Of a DNA stretch of 64,000 nt, positions 7,263 through 16,163 are shown piece after piece. The notes beneath the pieces were generated by a model that was given only the letters and a program-made list of their open reading frames with translations, did not search any database and was not told where the DNA came from. Within the stretch, counting starts at the first letter, position 1. Every line of letters begins with the position of its first letter. The translations under genes and the position numbers were made by a program. This stretch comes from Chitinophaga polysaccharea (GTDB lineage: Bacteria > Bacteroidota > Bacteroidia > Chitinophagales > Chitinophagaceae): assembly GCF_902150045.1 (NCBI RefSeq), contig NZ_CABFVU010000003.1, positions 62,001 to 126,000 of the forward strand. Direction: 5' to 3'.

Positions 7263-9947
7263 TTACGGTTTAAACTCCAGCCAGTCCAGCGTGAACAGGT
7301 GCTGGTTGGGTTGCTGATCTTTGCTGAATACAAAGTAAAGATCGTTCCTGCCGCCGGGATCCTGTACGGGTGCCGTTACTTCTATGAATTTATTCCAGTT
7401 GCCGGTTGCCTTGTATGCCAGTTTACTGATCACCGGTCCGGTAGCGCTGCCGGTATGGATTTCCAGGATCGCGTCTTTATCGAGCGATGAATAACGGTAC
7501 GTTACTTTGTGAATACCTTTCAGGTCGATGTTCCTGAACACAAAGAACGATTTGTTATGGATGGATCCCAGTTGTTCTGCTGAGCGCCCGATGTTTTGAA
7601 CAGAGTCGGCATCTTCTGCCTGCATACGGAGGGAGCGAAGCAGCAGCAGGGCACTGCCGCTAAGCGGGGAGGCGTTACCGCCGCCATCTGTATAAGTGGC
7701 TGCCAGTACATAATTGCCGTACTTCTCTTTACCCAGGTGATCTTTTAAGGCTACTGCGCCGGAAGCAGGCAAACTGCCAGCTGCCTGTTGTGTAGCCAGC
7801 GAGAGGATATATTTTACAATTTGCCCCGCATCGTCTACAGACAATTGCGGATGTGCCGCCATGGAATGTTCGCCCCAAACGCCGCCACCGCCTTTAATGA
7901 TCTTGTTGGCGAGATAGGCAGGGGCTTTGGGATCTTTCTCATAGCGTTTGGCCACCTGTGTAAAGGCCGGGCCTACAGAGGCTTTATCCAGCTGGTGACA
8001 GGCTTTGCAATCGCTGCCTTCCATCAGCACCTTACCGGGATGCGCCGGTACCGTTGTAATAAGCTGGTGTCCTTGTTCCGTTTTAGATTTGCTGCGCGGA
8101 ATGTAATGCAGGCCGATCATCAGCTGTTCGTTATTGATGGAAGGATCTTCGTTATCAGTAACTGTTACTGCATAATGCAGCGGGCTGTTATCAAAATAGA
8201 AAGTGTTGTTATCGGTAGTAGTGATCTTTACCACCGGCACGGTATTGCCCACCCGGATGGTAACGGTGTCTGTACTGCTGGCGCCTTCGGGATCCGTTAT
8301 TTTCAGGATGGCGTGGTACACTCCATTTTTTTCGTAGGTATGTACGGGAGAGGAATCGGTAACAGCAGCAGTGGCATCACCAAAGTTCCATTCGTATTTC
8401 AGCGCTTGTCCTTCATCAAAGTCGTAGCTTTTTTTGCTGCTGAAATTTACTTTCATGGGTGCGGTGCCTGCAGTGTCAATAGTTGTGATAGTTGCTACAG
8501 GACCGCGGTTGCCGCCATTGTAGGAAATACGTACCAATCGCGCGTCATCATTGTCAATACCATATACAGAGCCATACTCCAGGATGTAGAGGTCGCCGCC
8601 TTTACCGATGGCCATGTCTACCGGGCGTCTGAAATCGCCGTTTGTTTTCATGAAGGGCTCCATCGATTTAAAGTTGTACTGGCTGTCGAGCCGCACGGCA
8701 TATACCCAGTTACGCATCCAGTCGTAAATGAACAGGGCGTTGTCGTACCATTCGGGTAAGCCGGTGGGGCTAACGGTAGCCTTGTTATAATGATATACCG
8801 GTCCGGCCATGGCGCAACGGCCGCCATTGCCCAGTTGTGGGAACACGGAGGAAGAATCGTACGGGTACCAGATCATGGCCTTTTGCGCCGGCGGTAATAC
8901 TTTCAGGCCGGTGTTATGCGGGGAGTTATTTACCGGGGCTTCCGCCTTGAAAGGAGCGCCAATGGTTTTGGTAGCAAAATCGTATTGGGGATACACTTTG
9001 TTATCGCCTACTACGAATGGCCAGCCGAAGTTGCCCGGCTTTTTGGCCTGGTTGATCTCATCGTAGCCGCGTGGTCCCTGCTCGCTGTCCTGTCCTGCAT
9101 CGGGGCCTACTTCGCCCCAGTACACAATACCGGTGGCCGTGTCTACCGACATACGGTAGGGGTTGCGGCAGCCCATGGCGTATATTTCAGGGCGTGTATT
9201 GGCAGTGCCTTTGGGGAACAGGTTGCCGGCAGGAACAGTGTAGCTGCCATCCGGCTCGGGATGGATGCGCAGCACTTTTCCGCGCAGGTCGTTGGTATTG
9301 CCGGCAGAGCGCTCTGCATCAAAGGTGATACGGCCGGGAATAGTATCTATCGGCGCATAGCCGTTGGATGCAAATGGCACCGTGTTATCGCCGGTGGAAA
9401 TAAAGAGGTTGCCGTCGCGGTCCCAGTCGAGCGAGCCCCCGGTATGCGCGCTCACTTCCAATTCCAGGGGAATGGTCAGCAATACTTTCTCGGAAGACAG
9501 GATCAGGGAGTCTTTCCCTTCCATGGTAAAGCGTGACACCTGTTGTGCGGCCGGTAACTTATTGGGTGTATAATAAAAGTAGATGTAATGATTTTTTTCA
9601 AAACCCGGGTCCAGGGTTACGCCCAGCAGCCCGTTGCCAAATCCTTCCTTGGTATCCGGCAGTACCGGGAATGTATATACGACTTTGGTGGTTTGTGCAG
9701 CAGGATCGTAATGATACAATTTGCCGCTGCGCTCAATAAAATATACGCTTCCGTTACCGGCAACAGCCAGTTCCATTGGTTCGTTCAGGTCGTTTGAAAG
9801 AATGGTTTTGGTAAAACGGTTGTCTTCCGGCGCTTTAGTCGATTTGCTCCCGGCTGGCTGATCGCCGCACCCCTGCATTATTAGTGTCGATCTGACAATA
9901 ATAATGGCTGGCAATATCTGTGTGCATAACTTGAACTGTCCACTCAT
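7263..9947 (-). CDS. PQQ-dependent sugar dehydrogenase fused to PKD, cytochrome c and CBM6-like modules
   Basis: An 894-residue protein with an N-terminal export signal that appears to end in a lipobox (TLIMQGCGDQ, Cys about residue 27). Residues about 45-480 are a six-bladed soluble glucose/sorbosone dehydrogenase domain (HTGGSLDWDRDGNLFISTGDN, GCRNPYRMSVD, RGYDEIN), which oxidises sugars with PQQ. Residues about 490-580 are a PKD domain (YEWNFGDATA). Residues about 635-720 are a class I cytochrome c with heme motif CKACH and a likely Met ligand in EHSMAAHP. The last 130 residues resemble CBM6/CBM35 (MQAEDADSVQ). The layout suggests electrons pass from PQQ to the fused heme at a glycan-bound lipoprotein. 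It is followed by its own terminator, so it appears monocistronic. Confidence 0.88.
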   Translation of the reverse strand: MSGQFKLCTQILPAIIIVRSTLIMQGCGDQPAGSKSTKAPEDNRFTKTILSNDLNEPMELAVAGNGSVYFIERSGKLYHYDPAAQTTKVVYTFPVLPDTKEGFGNGLLGVTLDPGFEKNHYIYFYYTPNKLPAAQQVSRFTMEGKDSLILSSEKVLLTIPLELEVSAHTGGSLDWDRDGNLFISTGDNTVPFASNGYAPIDTIPGRITFDAERSAGNTNDLRGKVLRIHPEPDGSYTVPAGNLFPKGTANTRPEIYAMGCRNPYRMSVDTATGIVYWGEVGPDAGQDSEQGPRGYDEINQAKKPGNFGWPFVVGDNKVYPQYDFATKTIGAPFKAEAPVNNSPHNTGLKVLPPAQKAMIWYPYDSSSVFPQLGNGGRCAMAGPVYHYNKATVSPTGLPEWYDNALFIYDWMRNWVYAVRLDSQYNFKSMEPFMKTNGDFRRPVDMAIGKGGDLYILEYGSVYGIDNDDARLVRISYNGGNRGPVATITTIDTAGTAPMKVNFSSKKSYDFDEGQALKYEWNFGDATAAVTDSSPVHTYEKNGVYHAILKITDPEGASSTDTVTIRVGNTVPVVKITTTDNNTFYFDNSPLHYAVTVTDNEDPSINNEQLMIGLHYIPRSKSKTEQGHQLITTVPAHPGKVLMEGSDCKACHQLDKASVGPAFTQVAKRYEKDPKAPAYLANKIIKGGGGVWGEHSMAAHPQLSVDDAGQIVKYILSLATQQAAGSLPASGAVALKDHLGKEKYGNYVLAATYTDGGGNASPLSGSALLLLRSLRMQAEDADSVQNIGRSAEQLGSIHNKSFFVFRNIDLKGIHKVTYRYSSLDKDAILEIHTGSATGPVISKLAYKATGNWNKFIEVTAPVQDPGGRNDLYFVFSKDQQPNQHLFTLDWLEFKP

Positions 9948-10101
9948 GTAATATGATTATAGATTTGGTTAGCGGGGCACAAAATAAAAGAATATTGTAT
10001 TTTTTTTTCTGAAAATGGATGAAAGGAAACAATATCGGATAGGCAGTTCATACTTATATCATCTACCCAATAGCGAATTTAATATCAGGAAGAAAGGAAG
10101 G

Positions 10102-10134
10102 TTTGGCATTTTTTCCGCTGCTTCCGTATATTTG
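10102..10134 (+). promoter_or_regulatory. Bacteroidota-type promoter for the 95-residue protein
   Basis: TTTG at 10102-10105, then 21 bases, then TATATTTG at 10127-10134, a full match to the TTTG/TAnnTTTG consensus. The start codon at 10169 would sit about 28 bases after the expected transcription start. The 221-bp divergent region 9948-10168 holds nothing else that I recognise. Confidence 0.7.
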
Positions 10135-10168
10135 AGGCCCACATTATTCAGGCTGATAAATTTTAAAG

Positions 10169-10456
10169 ATGGATCTGAACGAATTTAAACAATCCTTACA
10201 GGAGGCGCATCCACCCAAAAATATGTCGATATATCTTGATTCCCTCTGGTATGAAGGGAAAGGGAACTGGAACAAGGCGCACGACCTGGTAGATGATCTG
10301 CCCGGACCGGATGCCGCCAGGGTACATGCTTACCTGCACAGGGTAGAGGGAGACCATGCAAATGCGGATTACTGGTATCGGCGGGCGGGCACAACCAGGC
10401 CTTCCATTACCCAGGAAGAAGAGTGGGAATTGCTGGTGAGCCAGTTTTTAAAATAG
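10169..10456 (+). CDS. Small conserved protein of unknown function
   Basis: A 95-residue soluble acidic protein with no signal peptide or membrane segment. It resembles a small conserved bacterial family of unknown role, recognisable by the pattern SLWYEGKGNWNKAHDLVD near residues 25-42 and the C-terminal YWYRRAG followed by EEWELLVSQFL. The middle may form a pair of TPR-like helices (YLHRVEGDHANADYWYRRAG). It has its own promoter and is followed at 10478 by the promoter of the next gene, so it is probably transcribed alone. No function is proposed. Confidence 0.8.
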   Translation: MDLNEFKQSLQEAHPPKNMSIYLDSLWYEGKGNWNKAHDLVDDLPGPDAARVHAYLHRVEGDHANADYWYRRAGTTRPSITQEEEWELLVSQFLK

Positions 10457-10477
10457 CCGGCAACCGGTGTCTGCTGA

Positions 10478-10508
10478 TTGCCAACTTAGGGTGTATAATT
10501 TACATTTG
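10478..10508 (+). promoter_or_regulatory. Bacteroidota-type promoter for the membrane SARP gene
   Basis: TTG at 10478-10480, 20 bases, then TACATTTG at 10501-10508, matching TAnnTTTG exactly. The leader to the ATG at 10622 would be about 105 bases. The only weak point is the shortened upstream element (attg rather than tttg). Confidence 0.6.
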
Positions 10509-10621
10509 TCATTGATTATTAGGCCATAAAAAAGCACTAATTTGTTTATTATTTGTATATTCCACGTGGCGTTAGATCGATAAGTATTAAACAAACAGTT
10601 ATTTTAGTTTTTTAGCGGAGT

Positions 10622-13195
10622 ATGTGGAAATTTATCCTTTTACTATTTTTATCTGTTCATCTGGTTACAAATGCTGGTTATGCTCAGTCCTATGGATTAC
10701 GCTTTTCTAGTCATGAAGTGGTGCAGGAAAGGAGAACAACGCTGAATTTAACTTCATCAGGCCCCCTGTGTTTCAAAAAGAGCGGCGAAATATCATTCGA
10801 TTTTAATTTACTCCCCTATAAGGAAACTTATTTCGGTTATGTATTAAGGATCATTGCTGCCAACAACGAGAATATAGACCTGGTTTATAACCAGCGGGAA
10901 CGCAGCTTTAACTTCCTCATCGGGGAAAGCTTTTCCAGGGCATTTGCTATCGACTCTATCGCCCTTTTCGGTGGATGGACGCATATTGCGATTCAATTCG
11001 ACCCTGAGCATAACGAAGCCTCCATCTCAGTTAACAATAAATTTGTTGCCAAAGGCCCGGCAAAACTGGGCAGCCCTGCATGTACCCGGGTATTCTTTGG
11101 TACCAATACCTACGAAGGGTTTCAAACGGTAGACATTCCGCCTATGAACCTCCGTAATATAGTAGTGAAAGAAGGAGGCCATACCAGGTATAACTGGCCT
11201 CTTTCTGAAAATGAAGGCAATACGGCCACAGATCTGCAGGAAGGTAAAACCGCCGTGATCCGCAATGCCAACTGGATAGGGCCCAGGCACCGCAACTGGA
11301 GCCTGCTCAGGAGCTGGGAAATCAGCGGTACGCCCAGTGTGGCATTCGACCGGGAAAAGGAAGTGCTCTATATTGTGTCTTCCGATTCTTTATACCAGAT
11401 CTCTTTTAAAAATGAACAGGAGCAGAGCGTCCGCCTTTCCGAACGGCTGGATAGCCTGATGCCGGGGAACCAGTCGGTGTTCAACCCTTTCTTAAATAAA
11501 CTTTTCAATTTTTATATCGATCAGAAGAAAGCTGGATCCTATGATTCTGCTGCACGGAAATGGGATATCCGCTATACGCCTGACCTGCTCACCGTTTACT
11601 GGCAGGCCAATAAATTTATCTCCCGGTCCGACTCCTCGCTTTATATCCTCTGCGGATACGGGCAAATGCAATATAAGAATACCGTGCAGCGCTATCATTT
11701 CGGCACGGGGCAATGGGATTCTGTGCCCGCCACCGGGGAAAGACTTACCCCCAGGTACCTGGCCGCCACCGGCGCCACTGAAAACGGCGATACCGCCTAT
11801 ATTCTCGGCGGCTATGGCAGCAACAGCGGCAACCAGGTGGTAAACCCCCGTCATTATTACGACCTGATGGCCTTTTATGTAAAGGATCACTCCTTTCATA
11901 AAGTGCTGCAACTGGAAGAACCTCCCGCACAGTTCTGCTTCGCCAACAGCCTGGTCATAGACCCGGCTACCCGGAATTATTACGCCCTCATCTTCCCGGA
12001 TGATAAATTCAATACTACCCTGCAACTGGTGGAAGGCTCCCTGAAAGCGCCAGGACTAAAGCCCCTGGCCGATGCCATTCCTTATTCTTTTCATGATATC
12101 AAGTCGTTCGCCGACCTTTATTACTGCCGCAACAGTAAAAAACTGGTGGCGGTAACCCTCTATACTTCAAAAGACAATAACACCACAGTAAAAGTATATA
12201 CGCTGGAATTCCCGCCTGATGCCGTATTAGCGGAAAGCGCCGGGCTGAAAGGGATCTCCGCATGGTATCTATTGCTGCTGGTCCCTGTGGCGGGAATCAT
12301 TGTGTTCCTGCTCCGCCGCCGTAAAAAGGCCGCGCCACAACAGGCTGCTGCAACGGCTGCCACCACTCCGGCCACTGCGCCGGTTACCCCTGCCACGTCA
12401 TTGCCGCCGCTGCCGGTGGTGATACCCGAAACCACTACCGACGAAACTGCACCGGAAGAGATCATCGCCGAAAAGAAAGGCCATGTCTATTTCTTTGGCC
12501 CGTTCGAGGTGCTGGACAAGGAAGGGCAGGATATCACCAAATTCTTTACCCCACTTCTCAAGGAATTATTCCTGCTTATTGCCATCAACACCATCCGTTC
12601 AGGGAAAGGTATTTCGTCGGACCGGCTTTATGCCACCCTCTGGCGCGATAAATCCAGTAAGGAAGCGCAGAACAACCGCTCGGTGAATATGGTGAAGCTG
12701 AAAGCCATACTCGATAAACTGGGCGCCTGCGCCTTTGTAAAAGAAGCGGACCGCTGGAGCCTCCAGTATGCCACAGACGACATCGATATGGACCTGGCCG
12801 GGTTCCAGCAACTGCTGCACTCGCCCCGGCCCCTGCAAAAGCAACCCGTCCGCGACCTGCTGAAGATCCTTCACCGTGGCTCTTTCCTCCCTGATGCCAA
12901 CTATACCTGGCTGGAAGATATCCAGTCCGAAATTTCAGGAGTAGCCCTCGATATTCTCACAGAAGCCGCCAACCAGTTCAATACAGATCCCGAACTGCTG
13001 ATTGAGATCGCCGACAGCATCTTCCTCTTCGACCCGGTAAACGAAGAAGCGCTCCGCATGAAATGCAGCAGCCTCGTAGCGCTTGGCCGCCACTCACTGG
13101 CCAGAGCCGCCTTCAACAAATTCGCAAAGGAATATCTCCACATGTACGGGGAGGAGTTCCCCCAGCCGTTCACGGCCTATTCGGGGGATAAATGA
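10622..13195 (+). CDS. Membrane-anchored SARP-type regulator with extracytoplasmic LamG/Kelch sensor
   Basis: An 857-residue protein. A signal peptide (to about residue 20, AGYAQS) is followed by a LamG-like sandwich (about 30-195; GGWTHIAIQFDPEHNEASISV) and a Kelch-like beta-propeller (about 230-530; AYILGGYGSNSG). One membrane helix (about 545-565) with a basic stop-transfer cluster (RRRKK) leads to an Ala/Pro/Thr linker (to about 610). The cytoplasmic part is a winged helix (about 620-720; RLYATLWRDKSSKEAQNNRS) and a bacterial transcriptional activation domain (about 725-850; FDPVNEEALRMK, ALGRHSLARAAF). This is the SARP/AfsR DNA-binding architecture carried by a type I membrane protein. 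A periplasmic signal, perhaps a carbohydrate, could control transcription directly. Direct-repeat arrays upstream of 13696 and 18321 are its likely targets; that link is inference. Confidence 0.82.
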   Translation: MWKFILLLFLSVHLVTNAGYAQSYGLRFSSHEVVQERRTTLNLTSSGPLCFKKSGEISFDFNLLPYKETYFGYVLRIIAANNENIDLVYNQRERSFNFLIGESFSRAFAIDSIALFGGWTHIAIQFDPEHNEASISVNNKFVAKGPAKLGSPACTRVFFGTNTYEGFQTVDIPPMNLRNIVVKEGGHTRYNWPLSENEGNTATDLQEGKTAVIRNANWIGPRHRNWSLLRSWEISGTPSVAFDREKEVLYIVSSDSLYQISFKNEQEQSVRLSERLDSLMPGNQSVFNPFLNKLFNFYIDQKKAGSYDSAARKWDIRYTPDLLTVYWQANKFISRSDSSLYILCGYGQMQYKNTVQRYHFGTGQWDSVPATGERLTPRYLAATGATENGDTAYILGGYGSNSGNQVVNPRHYYDLMAFYVKDHSFHKVLQLEEPPAQFCFANSLVIDPATRNYYALIFPDDKFNTTLQLVEGSLKAPGLKPLADAIPYSFHDIKSFADLYYCRNSKKLVAVTLYTSKDNNTTVKVYTLEFPPDAVLAESAGLKGISAWYLLLLVPVAGIIVFLLRRRKKAAPQQAAATAATTPATAPVTPATSLPPLPVVIPETTTDETAPEEIIAEKKGHVYFFGPFEVLDKEGQDITKFFTPLLKELFLLIAINTIRSGKGISSDRLYATLWRDKSSKEAQNNRSVNMVKLKAILDKLGACAFVKEADRWSLQYATDDIDMDLAGFQQLLHSPRPLQKQPVRDLLKILHRGSFLPDANYTWLEDIQSEISGVALDILTEAANQFNTDPELLIEIADSIFLFDPVNEEALRMKCSSLVALGRHSLARAAFNKFAKEYLHMYGEEFPQPFTAYSGDK

Positions 13196-13196
13196 G

Positions 13197-13604
13197 CGGA
13201 TTTTGTCTTGGAACACTGATTACGCTGATTTTGATGATTAGTTTGATTTTATTTTTTGGAATTTTGGGGAGATGTTGGACCTACCAGGGCCTGGGGCTGT
13301 GAATAAGCTACAACTAACACAGGTGTAAGGCATACTGTAGGAGTCTTCCTGTTATATCTATATCTCACCGGAAAGTAGAACAAAATTAACCTGTTATTAT
13401 GCCATATTTATACAAGTATAGGGTATATAGGGCGGAACTATGGCGTATATATGGTGAAAATACGGCGGAAACCGGAAGTATCCATACTGTAGCCCAGTAG
13501 CATACATACAGAACCCGTCCGGAAACCCCAACCACCATCACCAAATTAATAAAATCAATGAAATCATCAAAATTAGCGTAATCCTGAGTCCGACAAAATC
13601 CCCG
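13197..13604. repeat. Long-armed inverted-repeat element, copy 1
   Basis: The left arm (13197-13239, continuing similar to about 13260) and the right arm (13562-13604) are imperfect inverted copies. The left arm shares its sequence with the left arm of the element at 54608. The right arm differs from that family over about 8 bases (ctgagtcc in place of gtgttcca). About 320 bases between the arms contain no convincing gene and do not match the centre of copy 2. The element starts one base after the stop codon of the SARP gene and fills most of the 500-bp gap 13196-13695. No transposase is present. Confidence 0.75.
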
Positions 13605-13643
13605 GCGATTAATTAAAACTTAATTCATTATTTCTTTTCACCG

Positions 13644-13688
13644 TTAGTGCATTATTAGTGCTGCCATTAAGGCTGCCCGGATAAATTG
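13644..13688 (+). promoter_or_regulatory. Triple heptamer operator and -7-like element of the carbamoylation cassette
   Basis: Three direct repeats, TTAGTGC (13644), TTAGTGC (13655) and TTAAGGC (13667), stepped by 11 and 12 bp, are followed by TAAATTGCATT (13682). The TTG of this last element lies 19 bp after the start of the third repeat. The same spacing occurs at 18236-18280. Heptamer direct repeats at one helical turn beside the -10 region are typical of SARP binding sites. Confidence 0.65.
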
Positions 13689-13695
13689 CATTGTA

Positions 13696-15750
13696 ATGAA
13701 TAAGACAAGATTCCACGACTATGGCACTCAGGCCACTTTATTACGAAAAAAAAGAATGCTGGTGATCAGGATCATCAGCATTCTTTTTCCCTTTTTAATA
13801 ATAGGTGGAGTGGAGGCAGGACTGCGGGTATTCAATTACGGCCACAGCCTTCAACTTTTTATTACGGCTCCGCAACACCCCGGTTATTACCAGCTCAACC
13901 CGGCCGCTTCCCTGAAATATTTTTCCAATGCCGATATCGCCACAAAGGGAAATAGCGAGTTGTTTAAGAAAGTAAAGGATTCCGGCACGCTCCGCATCTT
14001 TGTACTGGGAGAATCCACCACTATCGGGTATCCCTATTTTCACAACGGCTCCTTTCACCGCTGGCTGCAATTCCGGCTCATGCATACCAACCCGGATAAG
14101 CACCTGGAGATCATTAATCTTTCATTAACCGGTGTTAATTCCTATACTGTAGAAGGCTTTACAAAAGAACTGCTGCCGTATCAACCCGATGCAGTACTTA
14201 TTTATACCGGCCACAACGAGTATTATGGTTGCCTGGGCACCGGCAGTACAGACAATATCGCCGGCAGCCCTTTCATAGTGCACCTGGTGCTGAAGCTGAG
14301 GGAGCTGCGTATTACACAGCTCATGGCCGCTGCGCTCCACAAACTTTCCCCGCTGAAACCCGCCGGTACGGAAGGCGGGGGCAAAACCCGCATGGAAATG
14401 ATGGTGGCGGAACAGCAGATCCCTTTCGGATCTGCCATGTATGAAAGAGGTATCACCCAGTTCACTGCCAATATGGACAATACCCTGCGTATGCTGGATG
14501 AGGCCAATGTGCCGGTATTTATCAGCAACCTCGTGTCTACCGAAAAAGACCTGTTCCCTTTTATCAGTATAGCACCCGACAGCGCAAAATACCCGGGCTT
14601 TGGTACTGCGTACCGGAACGGGGAACAGGCGATAGCCAAAGGTGATTCCACTGCGGCGATGCAATATTTTCTTGCTGCGGAAAACAGCTACAGCGCACAT
14701 GCCGGCTGTAATTATTACCTGGGAGTATTGTCGTTGCAAAAAGGCGACAGCACTGCTGCCAAAGCATACTATGATAAAGCCCGGGATCTCGACGCGCTCC
14801 GTTTCCGCGCACCTTCCAAACTGAATAAAGTGCTGCTTGACCTGTGCAGCAAATATAAAAATGCCCACCTGGTAGATGCCAACGCCGCTTTTGAAGCCGC
14901 CAGTCCGGGGCATATCATTGGCAACAACCTGGTCCTGGAACATGTGCATCCTAACCTGGACGGCTATGCGCTGTTGTCGGATGTATTTTATACTACCATG
15001 AAAAGGCAGGGTCTTTTCAAAGCGCCCAACGACAGTGCCATGAGTTTCGCGCAATTACTGAAAGCCATGCCCATCACGGCTGTTGATAGTCTTTCCGGCG
15101 CTTATAAAATTGCCAACCTCAAAAAAAGCTGGCCTTTTAAGACTACTCACGTATACGATACAACGTTGATCTCCACCGGGGAAGAACAGCTGGCCTACAA
15201 CGTGGCTTTCAGGAAAACCTCCTGGGAAGCAGCATTGCAGCAGCTGTACAACGGCTACAATCAAACCGGTGATTTTGCGCATGCAGCTACCATAGTGGCC
15301 GCATTGGTTCAGGAGCATCCTACTGAAGCGGCGTATTATGAAGAAGCCGGCAACTACAATGGTAAACTGAATAACACGGCAGAAGCCATTTTCTATTTTA
15401 AAAAGGCATTTGCCCTGTCGCCCGCATTTGATGTGGCCAGAACGCTTTTTGTGCTTTACCTGAAACAGGATGATGCCGGCAAAGCCCTGCCTTACCTGGA
15501 TTATGCCATAGAGCATAACGACCGTCGATTAAACCTGTTGCCGGTGAAGGACTGCCTGTTGCAGATCCTGGAGCTGCAAACAGTGGCGGCCAGGGAACCG
15601 GCAAATGTGACTGTGCTCAACCAGATTGCAGGATTGTATTTCCGCATGGGCAATAAAGACGGCGCTGAGTTGTATGTGGAAAAAGTATTGCAGGCATCGC
15701 CAGGTAATAAGGATGCACTCAATATGCAAAGCCAGTTGAAAAAAGTATAG
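13696..15750 (+). CDS. Membrane-anchored SGNH/GDSL hydrolase with TPR repeats (SxtL-like position)
   Basis: A 684-residue protein with one N-terminal membrane helix (about 21-43). Block I is FVLGEST with catalytic Ser107; GHNEYYG (His173-Asn174) is block III; EHVHPNLDGY (His418) is block V. Between blocks III and V lies an inserted TPR-like stretch (about 300-375; AMQYFLAAENSYSAHAGCNYYLGVL), and residues about 500-684 carry more TPRs. SGNH enzymes cleave or transfer acyl esters; the membrane anchor suggests action at the cell envelope. It is the first gene of a cassette with SxtJ-like, DUF5989 and carbamoyltransferase genes, which follow with gaps of 2, 21 and 3 bp. The predicted promoter ends only 7 bp before this ATG, so Met21 (13756, after an A-rich run) is an alternative start. 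Confidence 0.82.
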   Translation: MNKTRFHDYGTQATLLRKKRMLVIRIISILFPFLIIGGVEAGLRVFNYGHSLQLFITAPQHPGYYQLNPAASLKYFSNADIATKGNSELFKKVKDSGTLRIFVLGESTTIGYPYFHNGSFHRWLQFRLMHTNPDKHLEIINLSLTGVNSYTVEGFTKELLPYQPDAVLIYTGHNEYYGCLGTGSTDNIAGSPFIVHLVLKLRELRITQLMAAALHKLSPLKPAGTEGGGKTRMEMMVAEQQIPFGSAMYERGITQFTANMDNTLRMLDEANVPVFISNLVSTEKDLFPFISIAPDSAKYPGFGTAYRNGEQAIAKGDSTAAMQYFLAAENSYSAHAGCNYYLGVLSLQKGDSTAAKAYYDKARDLDALRFRAPSKLNKVLLDLCSKYKNAHLVDANAAFEAASPGHIIGNNLVLEHVHPNLDGYALLSDVFYTTMKRQGLFKAPNDSAMSFAQLLKAMPITAVDSLSGAYKIANLKKSWPFKTTHVYDTTLISTGEEQLAYNVAFRKTSWEAALQQLYNGYNQTGDFAHAATIVAALVQEHPTEAAYYEEAGNYNGKLNNTAEAIFYFKKAFALSPAFDVARTLFVLYLKQDDAGKALPYLDYAIEHNDRRLNLLPVKDCLLQILELQTVAAREPANVTVLNQIAGLYFRMGNKDGAELYVEKVLQASPGNKDALNMQSQLKKV

Positions 15751-15752
15751 TT

Positions 15753-16142
15753 ATGTGGAAAGGATTTACACCTATCAGTGGGCAGCAATGCATGGAGTTC
15801 GGACAGGTAGCTACCGCTGCTATGCTGGCGGCATCGCTTTATTACCGCGACTTCCGACTGGTGATCGCAGCATTGCTGCTATTGCTCATCATATTGCTGG
15901 CGCCCCGGCTTTTATATCCGCTGGCGCTGTTGTGGTTTGGCCTGGCAAAGGTATTGGGAGAAATAAACGTGCGCATACTGCTTACCCTTGTTTTTATACT
16001 GGTGGTAATACCGGTGGGCCTGTGGCGGAAATGGAGGGGCAAAGATACTTTGCAGCTGCGGAGGTTTAAAAAAGATAAGGGATCGGTAATGGATATACGA
16101 AATCACGTGTATACAAAAGAAGATCTGCAGCATACATTTTAA
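15753..16142 (+). CDS. SxtJ-family membrane protein
   Basis: A 129-residue protein with about three hydrophobic segments (residues about 20-60 and 75-92), then a basic tail ending in DIRNHVYTKEDLQHTF. A small multi-helix protein with this kind of F/RNH-type C-terminus next to an O-carbamoyltransferase is the SxtJ family. In saxitoxin clusters SxtJ accompanies the carbamoyltransferase SxtI; its biochemical role is not established. Start: ATG 2 bp after the SGNH stop, implying translational coupling. Confidence 0.75.
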   Translation: MWKGFTPISGQQCMEFGQVATAAMLAASLYYRDFRLVIAALLLLLIILLAPRLLYPLALLWFGLAKVLGEINVRILLTLVFILVVIPVGLWRKWRGKDTLQLRRFKKDKGSVMDIRNHVYTKEDLQHTF

Positions 16143-16163
16143 AACGATCATTATTCACATGCC

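Noticed and set aside
7078..7317. A 79-codon plus-strand frame between two minus-strand genes
   Set aside because: It runs through the terminator at 7207-7242 and into the antisense of the dehydrogenase gene; the protein has no family resemblance.
12160..12465. Ala/Pro/Thr-rich repeats in the SARP gene as a separate low-complexity gene or repeat array
   Set aside because: They encode the linker between membrane helix and DNA-binding domain in an uninterrupted frame.
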